Shown here: one piece after another, positions 34,381 to 43,393 of the stretch
How the letters are laid out: each line of letters opens with the position of its first letter
Numbering within the stretch: the first letter of the stretch is position 1
Assembly: GCA_043228905.1 (NCBI GenBank)
Contig: JBHGNT010000002.1
Coordinates: forward strand, 19,034,001 to 19,098,000
Source: Azolla caroliniana
Lineage: Eukaryota > Polypodiophyta
Length of the DNA: 64,000 nt
Direction: 5' to 3'
Program-made: the position numbers and the translations under genes
The notes under the pieces: generated by a model
What the model was told of the DNA's origin: nothing
What the model saw: the letters and a program-made list of their open reading frames with translations, nothing else
Database searches by the model: none

Positions 34381-35165
34381 GGAAGAATTTGAGACGAGTT
34401 TGGTTATGAATAGATTATATAAACAAGAGAAAGAAACTTGTGAATCCCACAAGTATAGTTGTTTTAGTTTATCTTAATCATAGTAATAAATTGAAATAGT
34501 TTAGAATGGATTAGAGTAGATTGAGAAAAGAGATCAAACCTTGTGAATCCCACAAGTATTAGATTAATCAATATTTATGTAAGAATATGAATTTAGATTG
34601 AAAGAGATAGATTATATAAAACTTCGTGAATCCCACGATTATATTTTATTATTCGTGTTTTAGGAAATATATCCAACTTCCAAGTAGTGATGAGAGAGTC
34701 TTAACAATCCTCCCCTCCCCCCCCCTATTACATTGTGCTCCTCATCCTTATATAGTAGTGATGAGAGAGTCTTAACAATCCATGTTTTTTCTATAAATAG
34801 ACTCTATACTTTCTCTAACATGCTTTTCCTAAAGTGATCCTACTTTTTCTAACTTGATGCGTTTTTATTGATTATGGTGTTCATGCACGCTACATGTGCA
34901 TGTGTAGCTTTTTCTTTTATCATGCGTTTTCTTCTAACTAAAGTTTATCCTAGTGTGAACTTACCTTTCTATGTGGGACGTTTACTTTTTTAACACTAAT
35001 GATATGTTAGTGTAATGGTAAGGCTTTACATTATAAACATGGAGGTACAGGGTTTGAATCTTACCCTATGCATGTAACAATCTTTTTATTTATTTACAAA
35101 TTTGTCTCTTCATCCGGTGAGAGACTCTCACCGGCCTTCTTCATCCGGGTCTTGTCGGGTCTACT
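34381..35165. other. Non-coding interior of the LTR element, with hairpin motif repeats
   Basis: The motif cttgtgaatcccacaag occurs twice and a variant once (near 34436, 34541 and 34622). It can form a small hairpin. The final 60 bases carry the cttcatccgg / ctcaccgg minisatellite that continues at 41191, on the other side of Gypsy-C. Confidence 0.6.
35001..35085 (+). repeat. tRNA-derived SINE-like head
   Basis: A-box-like ttagtgtaatggtaagg (35007) and B-box-like gggtttgaatcttaccc (35052) are spaced as in a tRNA-derived Pol III promoter. The cloverleaf is degenerate, and no tail or target duplication was resolved. Confidence 0.4.
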
Positions 35166-35527
35166 TGTCATGATATGGCAAGACTCGAACCCATGACATA
35201 GAATATTATTTTCATTTATGTTTTATTATAGAAAATTGATATATATTCCAGATTTCTTTGGAACATTCTAGAAACTTCAGGAGTATTCCTTAGAACACTA
35301 TAAAAGGAGGCACGAGGCATTATTTCGAACCAAATCGGTTCAACGCGAGTCTTAAGCCTCCTAGCTACTACTGTACATTCTCTTCACATAATATATATAT
35401 TTTCTTATCAGCTCTCTCTCCCTCCCTCTCACTCACTCTTTCCTTCTCTCGAGAGTTCTTCACCTCTCTTAGTACTAATACTTCTTTTAGTACTAATTCC
35501 TTCTCTATCTTAGTATTGTTCCTGACA
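35166..35527 (+). repeat. 5' LTR of Gypsy-C (51 bp deletion)
   Basis: It lacks the 51 bp between ccatgac and tagaatatt that the 3' LTR has. The missing block is the core of a tRNA-like sequence. Confidence 0.95.
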
Positions 35528-35622
35528 GTTTGAATCAATTTTTGGTCGATCTTCCTTTCCTCCTCTTCCTTTCCCCCTTTTCCTTTTATCTTCTTATTAA
35601 TCCTCTTATCCTCCCTAGTAAA

Positions 35623-36753
35623 ATGGAAACTGTTAGCGCTTAGGAATACCAATCTGTTTTCTCGGAGCTCCAGTGCTTAAAAGAGAAATTTGTAGCACTA
35701 GAACAAGAAAATCATCGCTTGTTGGGGGATCTTCAACAAATAGCGTTGGAAAAACAACAACACGGGGAGCTGACACTACGTGTACAACAACTCGAAGCGA
35801 CTATCATATCATTACAACAACAAGGATCAAGCACTCAAGGGATTCACAAAGAACCCAAGATCGGTCTTCCTACAAAATTTGATGGGACCCGATCACAGTT
35901 TAGAGGGTTTTTGAATTAGGTACGTTTAGTGATTCAAATGCATCCTTCTCGATATCCCATCGATGCATCACGAGTGGGACTAGTAGGCACTCTCCTTAGT
36001 GGCTCAACGTTAGCATGGTTTGCTCCATTGTTGGAAAAGGATTCTCCATTATTAAACAGTTTTGAAGAATTTATAAGTGAGTTTAAGGCCTGTTTTGGAG
36101 ATACTGACAGCATAAGGACTGCAATCAACAAAATCCGGCGATTACGCCAAGGTGATCGTCCAACTTCCGCATACGCTGCAGATTTCCGCCTGCTCGCTGC
36201 CGATATCCCTTGGGATGATCACGCATTGATGGAGCGATTCCGGTATGGCTTACGCAACGATGTCAAGGATTTACTCTTGACCTTCCCCGAAGAGCCAAAG
36301 TCATTAACAGAAGCAATTAGTCGTGTGGTGAGATGCGACAACCGCCTCTTCGAACGACGTTCGGAACGACAATTCCAGATTCCGAGGGCAAGATCAGAGC
36401 CTACCTATGCCTCAGTGGTGGCGAAACCTTTTCCGAGGGAGTCATATAATGCGCCTCCAGCAAGTACTCCAACTCCGATGGAAATTGACACCACACGTCG
36501 TCGTGGACCGCTATCGGAAGAAGAAAAGCAACGACGCCGAGCAAACCGACTATGTCTTTATTGCGGTGGACCATGGCATATCGCGGTAAACTGTCCCCAT
36601 AGGCCAAGAAGGCAGGTAAACCAAATAGTTGCTAGTTCTGATTGTACTAAACCCGAGTCTATTTCAGTAGGGATATCTTATAGTCCTAATAGTACTAATT
36701 GCCCAAATCTAGCGAACAAATTTGATGTCCTTAGTCAGTTAAAGAAGAGTTAA
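35623..36753 (+). pseudogene. Gypsy-C Gag
   Basis: The ATG at 35623 begins METVSA, then TAG at 35641. A coiled-coil N-terminus (about 35660-35830) and KIGLPTKFDGTRSQFRGFLN lead to a second TAG at 35917. The retrotransposon capsid-like region runs from about 35929 (SRVGLVGTLLSGSTLAWFAP, RLRQGDRPTSAYAADFRLLA). The zinc knuckle CLYCGGPWHIAVNC is at about 36550-36592. This is the RNA-binding particle protein of the element. Both stops can be read as C-to-T changes of Gln codons. The frame ends at TAA 36751-36753, and pol continues in another frame. Confidence 0.85.
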
Positions 36754-36788
36754 ACGACTAAGTCTAGCCAAAATAGGAGCTGTTTGGG

Positions 36789-39700
36789 TTGGACAACCCT
36801 AGATCTGTGCAACCCATTAGTGGTTCCATTCCCTCTAAGCAAGTTAGCAATGTGTTCGTAGCCCAAGTAACAGTTAGTACTAAAAGTACTCCTCCAGTAC
36901 ATGTCTTACCACTTCTAGATTCCGGAGCTAATTCTTGCTTCATGGATAGGAAATTTGCCCAAGCTCATCAGATATCTCTCAGAAAACTCTCGTGTCTTGC
37001 TCTTGTAATAGTCGTCGATGGTCGTCCCATTGCTTCAGGAAATATCATAGAAGAGTCAGAGCCCGTTAATATTGTCCTAGATAATCTAGCATGTGTCATA
37101 TCATTTAATATAATTAGCATCCCAGAACACCCCATTGTCTTAGGATTACCATGGTTCGAATTACATAACCCAGACATAGATTGGCAGACAAGAGAAATCC
37201 GGCATCGAAAAGCCCGAGGGTCTACTCATGAGATTGCAACGATTTCACTACATCAGTTGCGTGAGGAAGGATACAAGGAAGAAATGTTCCTCTTTGCTAT
37301 ATTAGTAAACCCCTCCAACACCACTAAAGAGGATTCCACCGTTCAACTTCTAGAGAAGTATCATCAGTATGCCGATGTGTTTGATAAAGTACAAGCCTGT
37401 ACGCTTCCTCACCATTGACCATATGATTGCCCCATCGATTTACAACCGAGGAAAGAGCCACCTTGGGGACCGATCTACAATTTGTCACCAACCGATCTAC
37501 AATTTGTCCTTCGAGCCTATATAGAGGAGAATTTGGAGAATGGTTTCATACGACATTCGAAATCTCCAGCCGGCGCACCCATTTTCTTCGTCAAGAAAAA
37601 GGATGGCTCACTTTGGCTCGTTGTAGATTACCGTGGCTTGAATAAGGTTACAATCCGAAATAGGTATGCACTCCCCCTTATCTCAAGTCTTTTAGAATGG
37701 ATCAATGGTGCCAGGTTCTTCACGAAGATCGACTTACGGGGAGCCTATAACCTCGTACAGATCCGACCAGGAGATGAATGGAGAGACCGCGTTCCGCACC
37801 AGATATGGGCACTTTGAGTATACGGTCATGCCGTTCAGCCTCACTAATGCACCAATAGTCTTCCAACACATGGCAAATGATATTTTCCGAGATCTCTTGG
37901 ATGTGTGTCTAATCATCTATTTGGATGATCTACTGGTTTACTCGAAGACCCAAGAAGAGCATGATTCTCATGTACTGTTAGTACTAAAACGACTTCGAGA
38001 ACATGGTCTCTATGCAAAGCTGGAAAAATGTAGTTTCGGGTGCAACCAGGTGGAGTTTCTCGGCTATGTCATTTCCTTAGAAGACATCTCCATGGACCCA
38101 GCTAAGGTCAAAACAGTGGTAGAATGGCAGTCTCCGCGTTCGGTGCGGGATGTGCAATGCTTTCTGGGCTTTGCCAATTTTTACCGGAAGTTTATAAAGG
38201 ATTACTCAAAGCTCGTTTTGCCTCTTACACAACTTACTAGGAAGGGACAATCGTTCGTTTGGTTTGAAGAAGCGGACATGGCTTTTGAGAATCTTAAACA
38301 GGCATTTACATCGGCTCCGATTCTAGCTCACGTTGATCCAGAAAAACCATTCATCATCGAAGTGGACGCATCAGATTTTGCATTGGGAAGCATTTTATCA
38401 CAACGAGGTAATGATGAAAAGCTACATCCTGTGGCTTTTCACTCACGCAAGTTTGACGCCGCCGAAATCAACTACGAAATTCATGATAAAGAGCTATTGG
38501 CTATAGTGGACTCTTTTATGCAATGGAGGCATTTTCTAGAGGGATCTTCTCATCAAGTCACTGTATTCAGTGACCATAAAAACCTTGCCTATTTTCAAGA
38601 CGCTCGTGTGTTAAATTGACGTCAAGCTCGGTGGGCCCATTTTCTCACGTGTTTCGACTTCAAGATTACATATCGACCTGGGAAACATCAAGGGAAAGCA
38701 GATGCATTATCATGGCGTTCGTACCTAGCACCGTGTCCCGGCGAGCCAACTTTCGATAACCAAAAGCAAGTAATCTTGGGACCAGCACGACTACAAGCAA
38801 CACAGGTCTTTGGCATGCCCATGGATTCCCACGTTATCGATATCATACGTGCGGACCTGAAGACAGATGATTTCGCCCAAGCTATACTAGCACAAATTGA
38901 TCCCTCTCGAGCGTCGTGTTCACAGTCGCAACCACCAGGTACGGACTATCGGCAATTCAAATACCATGATGGATTACTCTTCTTTAAAGAACTTTTGTAT
39001 GTTCCTAATGGTTCTTGCCGCCTTCACGTAGTACAAAATTGTCATGACACATATACAGCTGGGCATTTTGGTAGTACTAAATCATTAGATTTAGTACAAC
39101 GATCATTCTGGTGGCCCCTTATGCGACAATTTGTCGAAGATTTTGTTCGGACTTGTGACACATGCTGCAGAGCGAAAATGCCAAGGCATCATCCATATGG
39201 TTTATTAGAACCATTACCAATTCCAAGCAAGCCGTGGTAATCCATTGCTCTAGACTTCATCACAGATCTTCCAGTCTCTAAGGGGTTCAATGCAATTCTA
39301 ACAGTGGTAGATCGATATACGAAGATGGCTCATTTTTTGCCATGTACTAAGGAAATCTCCAGTGAAGACACCGCCGAAATTTTCATGCGTGAAGTATGTC
39401 GACATCATGGACTTCCCGATAGTATCGTCAGTGACCGTGGACCCCAGTTCGTGTCAAAATTCTGGAAGCACCTTTTGTTACCGGCCGGCAAAGGAGTCCA
39501 GAGTGGGAAACGGAGAGTTAATTAAGTAGTACGAATGTGGTTGTAATTAAGCTATGAGTGTGGACGGACGGACCGGAAACGGTATGCCGTTCCGGATCCG
39601 GACCGATCCCGAACAGGTGCGGATGGCACCGTTTTGTAATACAGACCGGAAACCTATTTAAAGGCCCGGATACAATGTAATAGTTAGCGGTTAATTAATG

Positions 39701-40705
39701 AAAGCTTAAGCGTTGTTATCTCTCTGTGTTAATTACCGTTCTTTCTTAATTGTTATATCTTACGCGGGTGTTATGAAAGACGATCATAATAAGTAACTTA
39801 ATTAAGTCGGATTAAGCGTTGAAGTCTAATCCGGTTGCCGTAACACCCTTTGGTGAAGTATCTCCCGTAGACACCCTGTGTTAGGCCATTGTCCGGCCCG
39901 AAGAGTTAACACCTTTTTAAAATGCTCAAGGTCACTTGTAACCTCTCCTCCGGCTACCACCCACAAACCGACGGCCAAGCCGAACGAACAAATCAAACGC
40001 TGGAGCAGTACCTGCGGTGCTTTCTCAGATATCATCAGGATGACTGGGCAGATATTCTCCACTTCGCCGAATTTGCCTATACACGCATCGACTAAAGTTA
40101 CGCCATTTTATGCTTATATGGGATGTCACCCCCGGTGGTGTGTACTTGAAACCCCAGAGGTGTCCGCAAATCCTTGCGCGGAGGATCGTTTGGAGCGGTT
40201 ACGCAAGATGCAAGTGGATTTATCTACTCATCTCCAACAAGCTCAGCAAACACACAAGGTTTATGTGGATCATCATCGACTCCCATTCAGTTTTAACATT
40301 GGAGATCGGGTATGGCTACTCCGACGACACATCAAGACTACTCACCCATGCGAGAAGTTGGATTATCGGCGATTAGGTCCTTTTCGTATCATAGGAAAGA
40401 TTAATGATGTCGCTTTTCGTCTTGATCTACCTCCACAACTTCGGATACATCCGGTGTTTCATAGTTCTCTCCTTGAACCCTATCAAGAGAGCACCATCCC
40501 AGGACGTATTACACAACCTCCACCCCCAATCGAGCTTGAAGATGGACCTGAGTACGAGGTTGCCGCCATCCTTGATTCCAAGATTGTTCGCAACAAGCTC
40601 TACTATCTAGTCGATTGGCTAGGATATAGTCCTAGTGAGCGTACTTGGGAACCGATAGAGAATGTCACCAATGCTCGTGCTCTTCTTGAAGACTTTCATC
40701 ATTAA
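36789..40705 (+). pseudogene. Gypsy-C Pol: protease, RT, RNase H, integrase, chromodomain
   Basis: Aspartic protease: LLDSGANSCFMD (about 36915). RT: FFVKKKDGSLWLVVDYRGLN (37580-37640) to IIYLDDLLVYSK (37912-37947). RNase H: IEVDASDFALGSILSQ (about 38360). Integrase zinc finger: HDTYTAGHFGS and CDTCCRAKM (39042-39180). Core: DFITDLP, VVDRYTKMAHF and SDRGPQFVSKFW (39250-39466), interrupted by the solo LTR, then HPQTDGQAERTNQTLEQYL (from about 39958). The C-terminal chromodomain is YEVAAILDSKIVRNKLYYLV...GYSPSERTWEP (about 40552-40660). It is broken by TGA 37417, a 1 nt insertion near 37781-37787, TGA 38617 and TAA 39238. The chromodomain would target chromatin on insertion. The overall style resembles chromoviruses described from fungi and non-seed plants. 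Confidence 0.9.
39476..39911. mobile_element. Solo LTR, 436 bp, CCTTT duplication, inside the Gypsy-C integrase
   Basis: It is a sister copy of 30599-31033. The perfect duplication CCTTT lies at 39471-39475 and 39912-39916. Integrase sequence resumes directly after it. It contains aacctatttaaaggcccgg near 39650, which is TATA-like. Confidence 0.95.
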
Positions 40706-40772
40706 TATCCAAACAAACCGGGTCCTCAATCCAAAACGACTCGTTACACTCGTCGTTTTAAAGGGGGGATAG

Positions 40773-41185
40773 TGTCATGATATGGCAAGACTCGAACCCA
40801 TGACCTTATGCTACATGGGTCGAGCTCTTGACCATTAGACCATACATTGTAATACGTAGAATATTATTTTCATTTATGTTTTATTATAGAAAATTGATGT
40901 ATATTCCAGATTTCTCTGGAACATTCTAGAAACTTCAGGAGTATTCCTTAGAACACTATAAAAGGAGGCACGAGGCATTATTTCGAACCAAATCGGTTCA
41001 ACGCGAGTCTTAAGCCTCCTAGCTACTACTGTACATTCTCTTCACATAATATATATATTTTCTTATCAGCTCTCTCTCCCTCCCTCTCACTCACTCTTTC
41101 CTTCTCTCGAGAGTTCTTCACCTCTCTTAGTACTAATACTTCTTTTAGTACTAATTCCTTCTCTATCTTAGTACTGTTCCTGACA
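40773..41185 (+). repeat. 3' LTR of Gypsy-C
   Basis: Full-length 413 bp LTR after the polypurine tract. Its first 80 bases contain an antisense tRNA-like sequence (40780-40846). Confidence 0.95.
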
Positions 41186-41190
41186 CTACT

Positions 41191-41738
41191 TCATCCGGTT
41201 CTCACCGGTTTTCTTTATCCGGTTCTTATCGGGTTTGCTTCATTCGGTTCTCACCAGTTTTCTTTATCCAGTTCTTACTGGGTCCTCCTTACCGGTCCTC
41301 TTTGTCCGTTTCTCACTGACTCTCACCGGCCTTCTTCATCCAGCTCTTGTCAGGTCTGCTTCGTCCAGTTCTCACCGGGTACTCTTCATCTAGTTCTTGT
41401 CGGCTCTCCATGTCCCATCCGGAGGAACCAAAAATGCAATTTTCTCATAGTGTGCGAATTACACTACGACAACGTCCCGGAGACTGCTCAAGCTGCTTCC
41501 TTCATCCGGGTGGGGAGTCTGCTGCACGCGGAGTGACTTCGCGGCCACTCGCCGAATTACTTTGGAAAATGATCAATCCGCACGGATCTCTTCTGCCGCC
41601 TGATGGAAAATCTCTTGCTTCCGCAATCGTTCGGCAAGTCTTCTTGCTCGCTCCATAACCAGGTCGTTCGTTGGTCTAGTCATCCATTCCCGCCGTTGTT
41701 CACTGCGTTGGTGCAGGAATCGTGGTTGCCAAAAGCTG
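41191..41738 (+). repeat. Imperfect minisatellite cttcatccggttctcaccgg
   Basis: From 41191 to about 41400 a unit of about 20-30 bp (cttcatccggttctcaccgg / ctttatccggttcttatcggg) recurs about nine times with drift. The same repeat lies just left of Gypsy-C, so that element inserted into it. The remainder to 41738 is unassigned. In complement it starts right after the right LTR with cttttggcaaccacgattcc, a possible primer site. Confidence 0.7.
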
Positions 41739-42203
41739 TGTTATCGCTAGGGCCGGACAATGGCCTAACACAAGGTGTCCCTTTGAGACACTTCACCAAA
41801 GGGGTGTTGCGGTGAGATAAACTTAGACCGAACTATTAATGAAAGCCTAATTGGTTACTAATCGGCAAGATCATTGGTCACAACACACGCGTAAGATAGA
41901 TTTCACTCAACACAGAACGACAATTAACTTGATTAAGATACAAAACAACAACACTCTTATTAATTATCTGCTAATTCATTACAACCAGACCGGTTCCTTT
42001 TATAGGCCCACCGGCTCTAGGTACAAACCAGTGCTAACCGGCAACCGGCTACGAACCGGTCCAAATCCGGATCTGCATACCAATTCCAGGTCCGTCCGTT
42101 CGGTTCTCAAAATCATAACAATTCTATATCATAGATAATCAGCTCCTGGTTATTAAATATCCCCCTTTTCCCATTTTGGACTTCCCTTGTCGGTCGGCTA
42201 ACA
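41739..42203. repeat. Right LTR of the 30343-42203 element
   Basis: 465 bp, TGTTATCGC...GGCTAACA, followed by the TAAAG duplication at 42204-42208. Confidence 0.9.
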
Positions 42204-42208
42204 TAAAG

Positions 42209-42478
42209 TCTCATCTTGCGACATCATTCAAAATGAAGGATCTAGGGGACCTTCATCCTCAGGATTGAAGTGATCCGAACCCCCGAAGGCATATTGATCA
42301 TCCAATACCATTATGTGTTGAATATGCTCTTCAAGTTCGGGATGAGGGATTGTAAGTCCGTCTCAACCCCTCTGGACAAAAACGTGAAGCTTCACCAAAA
42401 TTTGAGCATAGCGTGCAACCCGACATGGTTCTGACAAATTATCGGAAGCCTCATTTATTTGATGATCATGTTGTCCGT
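42209..42478 (+). pseudogene. Copia-5 RT fragment, right part
   Basis: The Copia-5 frame resumes after the LTR element with FKMKDLGDLHPQD (compare FQMKDLGDLHYF in Copia-3). In shifting frames it continues to the region matching KFGM.DC..VSIPLD and ends near GSLIYL. It stops at about 42478, and 42479-42670 is unassigned. Confidence 0.8.
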
Positions 42479-42670
42479 GGGCCAAAATAGTAATATATGT
42501 GAATCACAATAAGTATTAGGTAGTTGTAGGTCAACAACCGAAAGCAATCAGAAGCAGCCAAAATAAACACAACCGAAAATGTGGAAAAAGAAGGAGTGCG
42601 CTAGGGAACATCTATATAAGGAGCAACAGATCGAAGGAAGATATAGGAGGGAAGTTTGAGGTTACTACGT

Positions 42671-43348
42671 TTTCGTGAAGATTTTCGTCCACAAGCGGAA
42701 ACCCGAGCAACGAGAGCCAAAGAGCGTTGTGCAATGTTGCACACGTACATAATGTATTTGTAATAGTAATAAAGGTATAAAGGTGATGTGGTCTTGTACG
42801 CACAACCATGCGCGAGAGAGAGAGAGGTACTATGCGGTACATAGGTACCTAGTTGTTTGTGAGGAGGTGGGAGTTAAGGGGGCCATCAATCTCACCCTCC
42901 CCAAATCAAGGCAAATATCCCCTTTGAATGAAAGGGGATATTTTAGTCTCACTTTTGTAAACGGTCTTCCCTCCTTGTGCTATAAGAGGAGAGGGAAGGC
43001 ACCATTGAGGGGGTTGCCTATTTTGAGTGTGCGAGGTATACCACATAGGTCGAGCGTTAGGGTTAGGGTTAGGGTTTCTTGATCTTTATCTTCATCTTCG
43101 TCGGTTAGGGTTTCGAGTAGTCGTTTGGTGCGGCCTACGCGGCCACCATTTTGTAATCGTTCATTTCGTTTTAACATATCTTGTTGATCTTCTTGTCTCC
43201 ATCTTCCTCTTGTTCGAGTTAATCTCTTGTTCATTCTTCTCCTTCTTGAGCAAAGCTTCCATTCCATGTCCGATTCCTTCTCCTCTACTCCTTAGTCCAA
43301 GACCCCCGTGGTCCCGCCCTTCTCCACGCACGCGTGTAGCAACGCGAC
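42671..43348 (+). repeat. Left LTR of the gag-only element, with telomere-like TTAGGG units
   Basis: A near-identical copy of 46636-47309. It contains gttagggttagggttagggt at 43057-43076 and a GA microsatellite near 42811. Confidence 0.85.
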
Positions 43349-43393
43349 ATCTTTGGTGAACCCGACGTGAAGAGGCGGCAAGGGAGGGAAGAG

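Larger units (their letters stand above)
35166..41185 (+). mobile_element. Complete chromodomain Gypsy element (Gypsy-C), CTACT duplication
   Basis: LTRs at 35166-35527 (362 bp) and 40773-41185 (413 bp) start TGTCATGATATGG and end TTCCTGACA. A perfect 5 bp duplication CTACT flanks the element (35161-35165 and 41186-41190). A polypurine tract (aaaggggggatag, 40760-40772) precedes the 3' LTR. No standard TGG-type PBS is visible after 35527. The LTRs differ by about three transitions plus a 51 bp indel, so insertion was recent. The coding region nevertheless carries several stops. A solo LTR sits in the integrase. Confidence 0.95.
30343..42203. mobile_element. Complete LTR element with TAAAG duplication, carrying nested insertions
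   Basis: Two direct LTRs start TGTTATCGCTAGGGCC and end GGTCGG(T/C)TAACA: 30343-31247 and 41739-42203. After subtracting a nested solo LTR and its duplication the left LTR is 465 bp, identical in length to the right. The flanks are TAAAG at 30338-30342 and 42204-42208. The internal part (31248-41738, less Gypsy-C) carries a minus-strand coiled-coil frame but no recognisable pol, so it looks non-autonomous. Orientation is unclear. TGGCACGCCCGTGGGAC at 31250-31266 resembles a plus-strand PBS. A TATA-like ctataaaagg in the LTR and the coding frame point to the minus strand. Confidence 0.85.

Noticed and set aside
40780-40846. A functional tRNA gene on the minus strand
   Set aside because: The T-stem is mismatched and no clean anticodon arm forms; it is part of an LTR and is deleted in the sister LTR.
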